A stretch of 64,000 nucleotides of DNA. Origin: Calonectria ilicicola (lineage: Eukaryota; Ascomycota; Sordariomycetes; Hypocreales; Nectriaceae). The notes under the pieces are model-generated. The model did no database searches. It saw nothing but the letters and a program-made list of their open reading frames with translations, and had not been told where the DNA came from. A program made the translations under genes and the position numbers. The stretch spans positions 1,674,001 to 1,738,000 of the forward strand of contig CP085832.1 in the NCBI GenBank assembly GCA_020809705.1, given 5' to 3'. Shown here piece after piece: positions 37,894 to 50,255 of the stretch (the first letter of the stretch is position 1; every line of letters begins with the position of its first letter).

Positions 37894-39584
37894 TTAACCC
37901 AAAGCAACAATTAATCCAACAATGAAAGCTCCAATCACCATTCCGAGGTTTGGACCAGCACCCCCCGGAGCCGCGTTGTCATCGTCTGATAGTCCAAACG
38001 GCAACCCCTGGTAGTCAAAGGTTACATTCTGCTTAATAGAGCTATTATAGCAATTCTGGTTTTCAATGTCCAGGTTCTTCAGGTCATCTGGCACCTTAAA
38101 GAACATGTAACGCGATTGCGGAATATCCTTGAAACCTTCTGTGTTGTATGGGAACTTGTCACCGGAGTCTGTTGCGCTTGTGTTGCGCAGGAATATGCAC
38201 TGCACCTGTCCCGGGTAGTCCTTGTACATTGCTGGATAATCCTTCATAACATCCGAGTTGCTCGTGTCTGCGACAAGGATAAAACGTCTATCCGGGAATG
38301 TTTGGAACACCTTGTCGAGAAGGAAACGTCGAATTGACAGCGTCGCAGATACGTCGGAAAAATTGAGGGGCCGCGTGTCAAACGACCCTAAAGGGTAGGT
38401 CTTGTAAATATATTCCATGTAGTTGCGCGTTGCCTGCTCCGGGGTGGTGGTGAGATAGTGAAAGTGCATCTCTGGGAGTGACGTTGACCAATTGGCGTAA
38501 ATTTCAGGCATATTCATCCAAGAGACAAATGGGCGCGCAAAAGTGTTGAGGAGACCTTCCTTGGGCTCATAGATTTTTGTCACTCGGAGGATATCATCAA
38601 TGTCCGAGATAATGGTGAGACCCTTTGGTGGGACAAGATAGGCCGTCGCATTGCCGCTGTTATTTTTTCCTTCAGCGTATACATTGATAGCCTGGATCCT
38701 TGAAGTCTGGTTTCCGGGGACGAGATATCCGCCGCTGGAACCAGTCGTGTTCTTGAGTGTGACAAATGTGTCAAAGTCTCCTTCTCTCGTCGTGTTGTAT
38801 GGTAGCTTGATCTTTTGGTCACCTCCTTTCTATAGTATAGTTGTTAGTTAAACCACAACTCATTCTCCCCCCACCCCCCTCCAAAAGTCACACAAAGTTT
38901 GAAACACTTACACCGCTAATCACGCTGCTTCCATTGGCTTCTTGGAAGTTGCTCACAAAGTCGACCGTCACGCTCTCGTCGTCTTGCTGCACCACGAAAA
39001 TGGACTTTGTCACGTTTCGAGCCTGGGCCTTGCCCGTGCTGTTGAGGTCATCCACCGAGGTGTCGATGAGGAAGATGTTGGCGAGGTCGTCAATCTTGCT
39101 CTGGCTGACGACGGGGATCTTGTACACGTTCCCGTGAACTCGCACGCTCCATCCATTATTGGTCCAGTTGGCATATGGCCTGCATCCGTGGTGGTTAGTG
39201 TCGCTGCGTCAAACAGCCAATTCACCAGACCCTGGTGAGGGACTCAACAACTCACGGAATGTTCAACACCTGTGTCGGCTGGGCAGCCAGATCTGTGCTT
39301 GAAATACCAAGCGACTTCTCGACCGCTGTCCCCGTGGGAAGGCCGTGGAAGTCTAGAATTCCCGAGTTTACCAGCGATGACACTTTGCTCTCCACATCGC
39401 TGACCAGGCCATCGACGTAGGTCTTTACATCATCGACAATGTTGCGCTCGGCTAGATCCGGGGCCGCTGTAGGTTCGGGAACTCGCACAAAAGCGGCGCG
39501 ATGCGCGGTGGGTTCGGCGACGGGTTCCGGAGCGGGAATGGCCATGGCCATGGGCACAATGCCCAGGAGTGCTGCTCGGAGCAT
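37894..39584 (-). CDS. Secreted, probably GPI-anchored APP1-type phosphatidate phosphatase homologue (DUF2183)
   Basis: Three exons, 39584-39256, 39179-38912 and 38829-37894; phases close at 510 aa. It begins with a signal peptide (MLRAALLGIVPMAMA), ends with a small-residue patch (NAAPGGAG) and a 17-residue hydrophobic tail, so it is likely GPI-anchored or held by one C-terminal helix. The catalytic HAD-like region starts SDIDDILRVTKIYEPKEG (Asp275, Asp277), followed by FARPFVSWMNMPEIY, FHYLTTTPEQ, and RRFILVADTSNSDVMKDY. These are the signatures of the App1 catalytic family, which dephosphorylates phosphatidic acid. The usual DxDxT has Ile279 in the last position. Many N-glycosylation sequons (for example NTT, NQT, NNS) suit an extracytoplasmic protein. 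The real start is ATG 39584; the frame upstream opens only at a GTG. Family call firm; enzymatic activity unproven. Confidence 0.88.
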
Positions 39585-42192
39585 GGTGATGAGGTTCTTG
39601 TGACTATTGTGCGATTCTAGAGACACCACATGGCAGAAGCACGCGGGAGACGGGAGACAAGACAGGGCAACAGCTTCTATTTCAACATCGAGGTTTCATC
39701 TGTCCATCCATGTAATATTTAACCTAAAATCAAGGAATGACGCACAGATTTAGCCGTGAGGCCTAAATCTTCCCCGATACTGCTGTGCGCGCTTGTGTGC
39801 TGGCAGGTTCCTGCATTCAGCTCTGACATCACCGCTCCGCGACCCTGCAATTGACTTTGCGTGATTGGACATTTTGAACACCCCACTTGACAACAAGCAT
39901 ACATGCAACCAAAACACTTTGGCGAATTAATGCGCCCTTCATTCTTCAGTCAGATTCCAACTTGAATTTCTTTATTTTCTACTTTGATTTCATTTTTTAC
40001 ATGCATCTACAAAGCTCCAGACTAGTCACGTCTTGGTCTTTGACTCGTGGGTCTAGTCTAGTGGTTTCACATCACAACATGACATCATCACTCTCGTCCC
40101 GTCTTACCTTGTGCCGTCTGATCCGGATGCGATCCCGACCATCATGCATAATAGCTTCAGAAACTTGGTTAATCGCAATTCGCCCTCTCTAAGTGGGGTC
40201 AGCCACAAAGTATCTAGATTCCGTCTTACCGTTGTGTCAGCCACTGAATGATGCGTCTTGACCGCAAGACCTGCCCAATATGTTAGCATAAGTTCCATCA
40301 AGTACAAGGAAAAGGAGAGACTTATCCCCTGCCGGCGGGGGGTTATCCTCCACACCATTTCTGGCGAGAGGATAACCAGGACTGCCTCATCCGATCCGGC
40401 CTGTCCAAAAGATCCAAACATAGTCAACTCAGCCTTGAACATTGGCACTCAGGTCTCTTCAATCAAGCTCGCAACTAAACCTCTTGGCAGCACCAGACAA
40501 GCACGGAGCTTTGACACCAACTCGAGATGGGTCCCGGCGCTACTTCGAATATCAATTGCAAGCCATGTTTCAGATAATGAGCGAACATCCAAGTCACAAG
40601 GCACTCGTGCGTTGTCAATTCCATCATGGTCTCGCGTCTTCGCAGATTTGATACCGCCGAAAGTCGAGCCGGTGCCTCTCACACCAGAGATTCAAGACAA
40701 GCTAAGCAAGCTCCTTCTGTTTGATTCGCGCTGCCAACAAGGACTAGTTTTTGTTTCCTCCCCATCGTGTTCAAGGAACAGCAAGGAGGGCATTCACGGG
40801 TGGACAAAATACATCCCTAAAAACCACCCTTTCATCTCAGACCATCCTTTTCAGGATGAAGTCGAGGAATCCGTCCGAACCATTTGGTACCGAACGGTGG
40901 ACTGGCGCCCCACTCAATTGATGGATTGCGACCATCGACTGGAGGTTAATGCGCTTGGTCAGGCCAGACGCGGAAGCGTCACACACCAATGGCTGTTGCC
41001 GGGGCGTGGTCATGGGAGCGACAGAGCCAGAAGAGAAGGCAGATGCAGCGAAGTTCAATCACATCCATGGTGCAGCTTCGAAGGACCGGGAGCTCTACCA
41101 GCCGGCAATAGTGGTCAGTTGATGAATTCTTTCCGTATGTATCCACGGCATCCCCGCTGCACCTGCTGGAACTAACCAGCAAGCGGTTCCGACAGGCGAT
41201 GACTCGGGAGTAAAGTGACAAAGAGTATGCAACTGACTGTTTGAAGCCATTCCGGGGCTCCACTTCTTGGCTGCCTGGGTATGATCGATTTCAACTACAC
41301 CGTCCAGACTCCACAGGGCCGACCACACCTCCATGACGGCCTACTCTTGACCAATGTTCGAGTTCCAGTAGAAAGGGCTGACGAGCGCCCTCGGGCCAGA
41401 GGATCTTACAGCAATGACTCATGGCACCTCTCTCTCGCGTACCACAAAGGTAACTGGAATGTCTTCCACGTCCGTCCGTCTACACAGCACCTCAAGTCAA
41501 TCGTCCTGCTTGTTCAGCGGGCGCGTCTCAACTCTCGGGCTTAGCTGACTTAGAAGACACTTCCAACGACAGAGCGCAAAGCTTGTGAACCAGATATCTG
41601 CTTAGGGTTAAGTTCCGAAACTCGTTCCCCCCGGCTAGGTTGGGTCGTCTCGCAATCAGACGGCAGTGTGAGCCACAATAATTCCCCTGCGGCATACAAC
41701 GAGGTCCTGATACAGGCTCGAGAGCGGCATATTGTGGGTAGGCCAACCTGTGAGGGGGTCTATAGTAGACATTCCTTTCGGAAAACGAGAGACGGAGGAC
41801 TGTGGGGGAGGCGTAACGCGTGTTGTAAGGTGAAGGAGCTGATGCACAGTCGTATTAAGAATCTCCAGGATGGTGACATGCGGGCATTTCGATGGGTCTT
41901 TCAGGCAAGAGTCGCGTCTCAAACGTAAAACCCAGGAATCGATCATAAACACGAATGGTTGATGGTGGAGGTTGAACTCGCGGTTCCCTGCCACCGAACG
42001 CGAAGACATGCAAGTCGCGGACCCACTTTCGGCATGGCAAACACGGTAGCACGTGACAGCGGCAAGTGTCTCACAGTGCGATTTACAGTGCTGTTAACAC
42101 ATGAAGACCCAAGCAGAAAGAACCAAAGAGAATAGCGCCTGACAAATCTTTTTGATTCCAACCTCAGATACTCTGAGGTCCTGCTGGGAATC
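39585..42192. other. Intergenic with unresolved open frames
   Basis: About 2.6 kb between the divergent APP1-type gene and the Rtp1-like gene. A forward frame stays open for 305 codons (40258-41175), and shorter frames (for example 40449-40682, 40104-40448 on the minus strand and 41281-41544 on the plus) also read like protein in places. None has a motif I recognise, and no splice model ties them together. Could hold a decayed gene; nothing firmer can be said. Confidence 0.35.
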
Positions 42193-45028
42193 ATGGCCAG
42201 CTCATCTTCTTTCAAGGCGCCCGCGCCAAAGATTATTGAGTCTCTCGTAGAAGCCGGCAAAAAGGCTTTTGATCCCAGCATTGATGCTGCTGCTCGTGCT
42301 GCTGGGGTGCAAGAATACAATGAACTTATTGAGAGGTAAGCAGGCTCACACGGCTCGCATCCCAACTCCCCACCCGTACTAACGAGTTTTCCCGATAAGC
42401 TCTGAGAACTGGGCTCTTCTTCCTGCTTTAAACACCCTCATCAAGCCCAATGTCCTCCCGTCATGGCTTCGAGACCCCTTGCTTCAGACACTTACCCTAC
42501 TGCCTCTGCGGCCGAATGGTGTGCGCGCGACTATGGAGTTTGTATTTTCTGTACACCCTAGCAATAATAGGAGTAACGATAGCTCGGAACCACAAAAACA
42601 AGGTGCCAGCATCACTCATGAGGCCGTGGCAGTTGCTACCAAATTGTTGTCATCCGTGCCAACAAGCCTGACAGCCGAAGCGTGGTTTGAAGGAATTTCG
42701 GACCAACTCCTCCGTTTAATGGATGGAGAGGGTGGCTTGGACCTTGCCAAGACTGCGGCACAGATTGTTGGTTATGGGATTCTTGGTAGGAAACAATACG
42801 GTGCACCAGGTATGATTCGATTAGTGATTGTTACTCTATCCACTAACAACCCAACAGGAACTGCCGGGTGGAATGCATTTATTCAACCTTTATTTGAGAA
42901 TATAAATCCTGCGCTCAAAAAAGAAGGCGACTCAATCACGATCAAAAAGGAGGAAGAGGAAGAGATTGTTGACCTGAGCCAAGACAAAGTTCTTGTCTAC
43001 CCTGGACCTCTTAAGATATCCCTCCAACGCCTTAGCGTGCTCCTTCTTTCAAACCCTTCATCGGGCCTGTACAAACGAGTTCTCCGCCCAATTATACCAC
43101 AACTCTGGATACTTTCTTCTTGGATTGACCCGTTGCCGTTGACGAAGCAGGATTTTGTAGAGCCTGCTCGGACACTCCTAAAAGCTTACCTACGACTTTT
43201 TGGCAACCCCGATACTGTTAACCCCATTGTTAAAAACCTTCTTAGCCAAGGGTCACCTGAATCTGCAGAGAAGTTTTGGAAGTATCGACTGACGGGGAAA
43301 GGAAACATTGAAATTATTGAACCCCGGGTTCTCAAGGGGCCCAGTATCGAGCTAAACTGGAATGAATTGGAGGAAAAGTCAACCACCTTTGTCAGCTCCA
43401 TCACCTCTTCCTGTACAACGGAAGAAGTTTCCTCCATCTTTCTGAGCCTCCTGAGAAGATGGATCAAATCTGCCGGTAAACAAGACGAGGATGAAAAATT
43501 GGACATTCGTATCCACGATGAAGATCAAGGCCCCGTGTCTCCAATCCAGGACCTAGCAGAGGTTACAATTCTCCAGAAACTCATGGAAAAGGTGCCAGAA
43601 AAACTGGTCAGCCATTTTGATCAACTTCTTGAGCTCGTTTGCCAAGTGTTCGAAGCCGATGCCAAATCGAAACTGGCAGACGATTTACTTGCAGTTGTTC
43701 TTAGTTTGCTCAACCTGGTTATCACAGCACCTACTTTCCAAAAGTCGCACATCAAACCAGAAGAACTTGAGGTAGTAGAATCGTCTTTGAGTCGATTGAG
43801 CAATTCGGATAGATCGCAGGTATCGCCTACTGCAAGGAATTTGTCAATGCTTCTGAAATATCGAGACGAGGTTGAGCAGCCTGATGAATTAACACCGGCT
43901 CCCAGCAACCGCCAAATCGAGGATCGAAAAACATACAGCCTGGCGATGAACTACATCACAGGGAGTGCTGATAATCCGCCTCCAGTTATTTCGGAAGGAC
44001 TCAATCTCCTATCAGGCCTGATTACGTCTGAAAGCCCAATTTTAGACATTACTGCAGTCACGGTGCTTCTATCAAACCTGATTGTAGAAAATGACGACTA
44101 CATCAATCTACGAGTAATTAAAATATTTACGCAGCTTGCCAACAAACATCCCAAGTCGGCCGTTCAAGAATTGCTTGACCACTACTTGGATGCTCAGGAG
44201 AAGTCAGCGACGGATGTGAGACTTCGATTTGGAGAGGCTCTCCTCCAAGTTATCCAGCGTTTAGGGGAGACATTTTCTGGTGAACTAGCACAACAAGTTA
44301 GTGAGACACTGCTCTCGATTGCTGGACGGCGTGGACACCGGGCAAAAACCATGGCTAAGCAAGTTCGCGAGGAGAAACTCCGGAAGATGAAGGAGAAGGG
44401 GAAAGGAAAACAAGGTGAGGACGCAGATGTTGGGGATCCGATGGACGAGGACGAAGACATAACAGAGGAAGAGAAACAAAAGAACGACATCTTAGCACAA
44501 ATTCTCCAAGGCTGGGAAAGCAAGAGAGGAAGCGAAGATGTCCGAATTCGGGCATCTGCGCTATCCATCTTTGGCACAGCAATCGAGACCAACATAGGAG
44601 GAATCGGCCCGACGTTGGTCTCGGCCAGCGTGGATCTTTGCATCAATATGCTTTCGATGGAGCGAGAGATGGAAACAGCTATTCTGCGACGTGCGGCTAT
44701 TTTGAACGTGCTGAGTTTTGTGAGAGCCCTTGATAGAGCCAAGGAGGCCGGAAGAAAACTTGGGTTTGGGCTCACAAACGAGAGCCGAGAGGACATTGTC
44801 AGGACCCTCCAATACGTGGCCGGAACTGATAACGATGGGCTGGTCCAACAACACGCCAACGATGTTATCGAAAGCCTGGAGAATTGGCAGATGAGCAGCA
44901 TTTTGCCGACGCAAACCCACACAGAGAGCCCGGGATTGACGAGTCTGGCCGGACTACACGTAAACCCCGGTGGGACTTTGGTGGATGCTGCTGGGCGACC
45001 GCGACCCAGGATTGAAGAGGTGGAATGA
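42193..45028 (+). CDS. Rtp1/Tango6-like HEAT-repeat protein (RNA polymerase II assembly factor)
   Basis: Three exons, 42193-42335, 42400-42809 and 42858-45028; the second intron is only 48 nt, a multiple of three and without a stop, so it can be mistaken for coding. Product 907 aa. It is built of helical HEAT-type repeats throughout. Two regions match what I know of the Rtp1 C-terminal domains: residues about 540-660 (ITAVTVLLSNLIVENDDYIN, RVIKIFTQLANKHP) and about 730-862 (RASALSIFGTAIE, ending QQHANDVIESLENW). Between them is a basic then acidic linker (EEKLRKMKEKGKGKQ, DPMDEDEDITEEEK). Yeast Rtp1 helps assemble and import RNA polymerase II; Tango6 is the animal homologue. N-terminal region weakly conserved. 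The name is a family-level inference. Confidence 0.78.
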
Positions 45029-48000
45029 GGGACGGGTTGAAGTGGGGAGGAGGCCTATGGGCATGGTGCTATCAAACATGATGGCAATCTCGTTAGCTTG
45101 CTCGATGGGATGCCATGGCTGGGACTGGTTGTACATAGTGATGCCATCTTGGGCTAGATACGAGCCGACAACTTGGTTATTGAATCAACATGTAACAGAT
45201 GCTAGCCAGGGAGCGTAGTCGAGATGGATAGCAATACCCGAGTGGCCAATGGTGCCCCGAGAGATTGGTCGGGGGTGGTGAGGCCTGGCAGCGACCCCGG
45301 CACTGCTCCTATACGAGGGGGGAGAGAGGGGGAGGGGTTGCGGAGAGCCGGGGGATCGTCGCCTGATCTCCTTGCTACCACACCGCGGACATGAACATCA
45401 TCACCGTAGTGGCTTAGACAGAGTCATTTATTTTATTTTTTATTGTATTTTGGTTTGATTTGATTTGGGGAGTGCCAAGCGGATCGGGCGGGTTTGTGTG
45501 TGTATGCTTGGCAGGCCCAGTACGAAATCTATCTAGTGGGCCAGGTGTAAATGAAATGGCGTTGAACGCGCAAAAGCATCTGGCTGGCTGGTGGGAATGG
45601 GCAATTTGCGAACGTGTAAGAGAGATGGGACGAAAAACAAAAAAGCAAGTGAAAACAAAAAAAAAAAATGGTTCGAAACACGATGACGAACCATGTTTGC
45701 TCTCCAGGGTGTGTGGGAGTTTGTGAGTGTTTGTGTGTGTGTTTGGCCACACGGGCCGAGTTCATATATTGATTGATATGAGGGTGTCGCCATCATCAAT
45801 CGTAAACCAATATGCGGGAACATATCAACCAAGGGTCCATTGTATGTGTTTTCATGTAGTAGCTACGGCGACACAGGATAACCAACATCAACGGTAATAA
45901 CAACAACAATAAAAAAAAAGAAAGGATCCATTTTTTGACAGATGAGATGAAGTGAGAGTGGTACGTAGGCCATCCAGGTATTGAGTCGGGGGGAGGCCTG
46001 CGAACAGGACGGGCAAGTCTTGGCAGAGCGAGTTTCTACGAGAGGATGTGAAGGGGTTCGGAGAGGCAGGCTCCGAGCGCTGATTGGCGGGCCAGGGCAA
46101 AATTGAGCCTGTGGCGGGCGGGCTCCAAACGGTCAATGGCGAGCACGGATTGGCGCAGTGGGGGCCGACGTCGTTATTCTGAGACGAAGCACGGACAGGG
46201 TCGCCTGCAAGGATCGGCGCTGAAACGACAAGGCCCCTGCCCACCGGCTCTGGCGGATCAGGGCCAGGGCCCAGCGACATGGGACGATGGATGGTGATGA
46301 TGGATCGAGAGGTAGTGCTGGTGGTGGTGGCTCATTAGGAAGAAATGAGTTCCAAGCGCTTAGCAACCTCACTAACCAGCTAGTTACATAGTTGTGTTAT
46401 TATTTTCATTTATTGCGCAAGCAGACAAGCAGACAGACAGGCAGACGCTGCCAGGGGGTTTAGGATCAGCCGCCATCATCGGTGGTGCATTGATCTTGGG
46501 TTGCATTTTAATCTTTAATTCGAGGGTCAGCGACTTACGACGAGAAGGTTTTTTCCCGACGGACGGGATGGGGAACAGGCGCACACACGCACAAGCACGG
46601 CGATGAGCGTGGGCGTGGGCGAGCACTTGGAGAAATGGCCCCTCCCTCCCCTCTCTCTCTCTCTCTATCCTCCCTTGTCTTCCCTGCAAGGGGATTGCCC
46701 AATCAGGAAAGTGCCCAAGGTGGCAAGCTGCGACGATCACTTGAGTTTAACTGACAAGAGCCTCGTATCAGAGAGACAACGAAAAAAAGAAAAGCAAGTA
46801 AGACAATTAACCAACCATAAACTTTTTTTTTCCCTTCACATCGTCGTCGGCTGCTGCAGTAAGAGTCTCGCTTACATGCATGCAATATCTGACAGTGCAC
46901 ATATATGAAGCATAGTTTTCACGAGATTGCCCTGGAGCGACCCTAATGACGCCATGAGCCGATTGTATCTAGACCTGCATGGGATGAGGTAAGCATTGTA
47001 ATTAACGGCAATGGAGGGATGAAATGCCATGTGCACGGTGGACCGCCGATTCATGGTTTTGCCTTGGGCGCTTCCCTCCAAGACCAGAATCGTTAGCATG
47101 GCTGGCATGTCCCCGGCGGTGGCTGAGCGAGCCGAAGTGACAACAGGACGCCGCTGATGGGGGAAGAAATGAGACATAATGTGGGAAAATTTTTTTTTTT
47201 TGGTCCGAGTGGCCGCGATCTGGCCCGTTCAAGATCGAGCGACAGCAGTAGCAGCAGTAGGCAAGGCAGGCTTCTAGACGAGGGGGGAAGAACTGGGGAC
47301 CAAGTTGTGCGCCTAGGGCGGCGCTAAGACCCGGGACCCGAGGTGATTAGAGTATTAAGCACGGGTCGCATGTGTTGGCTGGTACGTATGATGTGCAGAA
47401 AGAGTTTGCGTTTGATCAGCGTGTCGTTGGGTGTTGGGTGTGTTGGGTGACGGACAGACGAGGCGCAAGTGATGTGTGATGTGCGCTCAGCCTCGCGGTT
47501 GACTTGCAGTCCGGCTTCGGTAGCTCAGCTGCCGATCTACGCGAAGACCTGAAACTTCCATATTGGTGTTTGAGGGTTTGAGGGTTTCCGATCCCGCCAG
47601 ACTCCCGCCGTCTCGAGCCGCCCGGAGCGTCCTACGCCTCAGCCTCAGCCCAGCTAAACAGTGCGTTGCACCATTGTGCCTGTGGCGCTGGGTAGCTTTC
47701 TAGTGTTCTGTCGGATTCCGGCAGCAGGTCGTCACAGACTAAGGGCGGACTGGGCGGGCGTGCCGCCATGTTACAGGTGCAATTAGCGTGTGCTTTTTTG
47801 TCAAAATAGACTGCGCTGAGCCCGAAGGGGTATCCCGCCATGGCCAGATGATGTTGACCTGACATCAAGACAAGACGGCTCTGCTTCTGGCCCGTGATCT
47901 TTTTTTCTTCCTCTCTGTATTTCTCCGGGAAGGGATGACCTGTCATCATAGTAGAGTTGCACACGGCCGGGTCTAGGCCGGGAGGGTTAATATGGGCAAG

Positions 48001-50255
48001 TCCGTGGGATGTGGTTTCTTGACTCCCTTCTTCTCGGCAAAGCGCTGCAAGGGACCCGGGCCCCAGATGGGCGTCCGATCCGATTGGCATCCCACCAGCC
48101 ACAGCGGGCTTCTGAAGTGTGTTCTTTTTTCTTCTTGTTCCTGCAGTCAGCGTTGCACCAGGATGGCAGAGATGGGTCGTGGCGCTTGGCCTGTGTGCCC
48201 CTCGGTTCAGAGCGAGAGGGCTCGCATAGAGCGTGGCGGATGACTACAGGCCTTTGCTTATGGTGTGAGAAAATAGCGAAAGTGACAAACTGCACGGCGG
48301 CGGCCATGGCCATACAGGGCAGATGAAAGCACAGCAACCGAAGGCGTACTGCATGCATGCTGTAAAGCTTAGGCGTGTTCACTAACACACCAGCACCAGT
48401 GCTCACCAGTATTCTACAGAGCTGGAGCCCATTAAACAAGCGTGGCTGGCGCGGGCCACCGAGTGGGTGTGAAACGATTGGCCGACAGCTCGTCTCAGGT
48501 TTAGTCGGTACCTGCATCCTTGTGGTGACGTGGTGGCGCTAACGTTCTCCTTGATTTCGGCCGGGGGGCGAGGTGAGTGCTTTCTTTTACGGCAGGTCTC
48601 GACTCTGGCTGCATGCAGGGCAGACAGCATAGGACAGACAGAGAGAGCATAAGACAAAAAAGACACAGCAGCGGCCTATTGGAGCAATGCAGTGTGATTG
48701 ATGGCTGGACTATGCGCTAGCTCTGCCAGAGTCTGAGTCCTATGGTGCTTTCCCCCTTGGCGACGTGAGGTTGTGCAGCGTGCTGGTTCGCTGCTCTGCA
48801 AGCCGCTGATGCTGTGGTAGGGCGCGTACAATTAAAGAGCTCAGCCAATGCCGGGGCGCTGATGGCCAACGGCAAAAAAGCCATTAGGGTTAGGATAGAG
48901 TGCGTGAGTGAGTAAGTGATTGCTGCTGCTGTCGTACAGGACCCCGTAATAGACCCCTGTGTGTACCCGTTGGTTGCGGAAGGTATATCTCGGGAGGGGA
49001 AAAAATACACGGGACGCCACCGCAACACAGCATGCAATTATCGTAGAATAAAAAAAAACCAAAACAAAAAAACCGAAAACGAAATTGCAACTGCCGTGTT
49101 CCTTGGCATTACGAAGCCCCAATAACATGTTTACGCGCGTAGAGTACACTGCAGTGTTCCTTGCACACAGGCTGGAGCTGAGCAACCGCAGCTGGGGCAG
49201 CTGAGCTGGGCTGAGCTCTCGTCGGCTCCCTTGGCGTGCTACTGCTTGCTGCCTTTTTGGCTCTGTGCACCCCGGTCAGCAGGCATGCCCTTGGGCCTAG
49301 CCAGATGGGGCCTGGCTCAGGGGCCCTCGCCGGCGCCGTCCCGCAACGTTGACCTCTGGCCAGCAGCACGGTCGGCGTCGTCTCACCTTCCGTCGCTCGG
49401 CCCTTGGACTGGCCCTCCCGGCTGCCGGGGGCCCCCGCCTCCCAAGCTTGGCAGTTGGCGACTGAGGGACCCTCGCCACGCTCTAGCGGCCTCTCGTCCC
49501 GCTGACAGCCGCCTGCGCCAGCCAACGACATTGCTGTTCCTGGACAACACCTCCGAATAGCCCTCCCTGCCAAGGACTAGATCATGGATGAGATGGGGAC
49601 TGGATTGCTCACTCACCCCTTCTGCTCCCAGTATTGTTCCTCTCATCTCTCTCTCCCAACTGACCAGGTTGACGTGTTGCACACCGGCCTGTGGACCCTT
49701 TCCCCCCCACCCCCGGCTGAGCCGCTTGATTAAGGATCTTGGCCCAAGTCTGGCCGTCAACTCCCCCCAAAATGCCTCCCAAGGGGTTGCATGGGTGGTC
49801 CACACACACACCAGCGCGCAGTCCGGTGTTTGGTGTCTTCGAGTCCTGTTCCTGGATCAGCTGCAGCACTAAAAAAGGCTGAGGCGCTCCGACCACTGGA
49901 CTGGTGCACACGCCCTCTCTGGATTTCTCTTAATATCTACCGCTGTCGCCTCTGTCCCTCTCTTTTCCCTCCTCCAGTCTTGTCTATCGCAAAACCACAC
50001 TCTCTTGTTCTTTTTCTCAGTCTTTCACAGGCTCTTCCATTCTTTCCCTGGCCTTTGCCAACACACCGTTTTCCTCACACTTTCCAGCCTTTTTACCTTC
50101 GTTAGTGAAGCAAAACTGTGTCTTGCTCGCTCAACTCGCGCGGAATCGATTTCTGCCAAACCCCATTTACACGAAACCTGAACTGCATCGCATAGACGAA
50201 ACTCGCAAACAACCCTTCACACACAAGAAACCAACCACCAATCACATCTTTCAAA
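45029..50255. other. Long intergenic region, no convincing gene
   Basis: About 5.2 kb. GC-balanced, with poly-A or T runs (45657-45667, 46824-46832, 47190-47201), CT runs at 46648-46668, and a GT run near 45725-45745. Short frames on both strands overlap heavily and have no domain signature. The last 400 bp before 50256 is CT-rich and is very probably the promoter and leader of the secreted protein gene. Confidence 0.5.

Noticed and set aside
42810..42857. 16 extra codons inside the Rtp1-like protein
   Set aside because: They read MIRLVIVTLSTNNPTG but are bounded by GTATG and CTAAC...ACAG, so they are a 48-nt intron without a stop.
45457..45832. Overlapping short frames on both strands near 45.5 kb as a gene
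   Set aside because: They come from T- and GT-rich simple sequence and have no motif or splice support.
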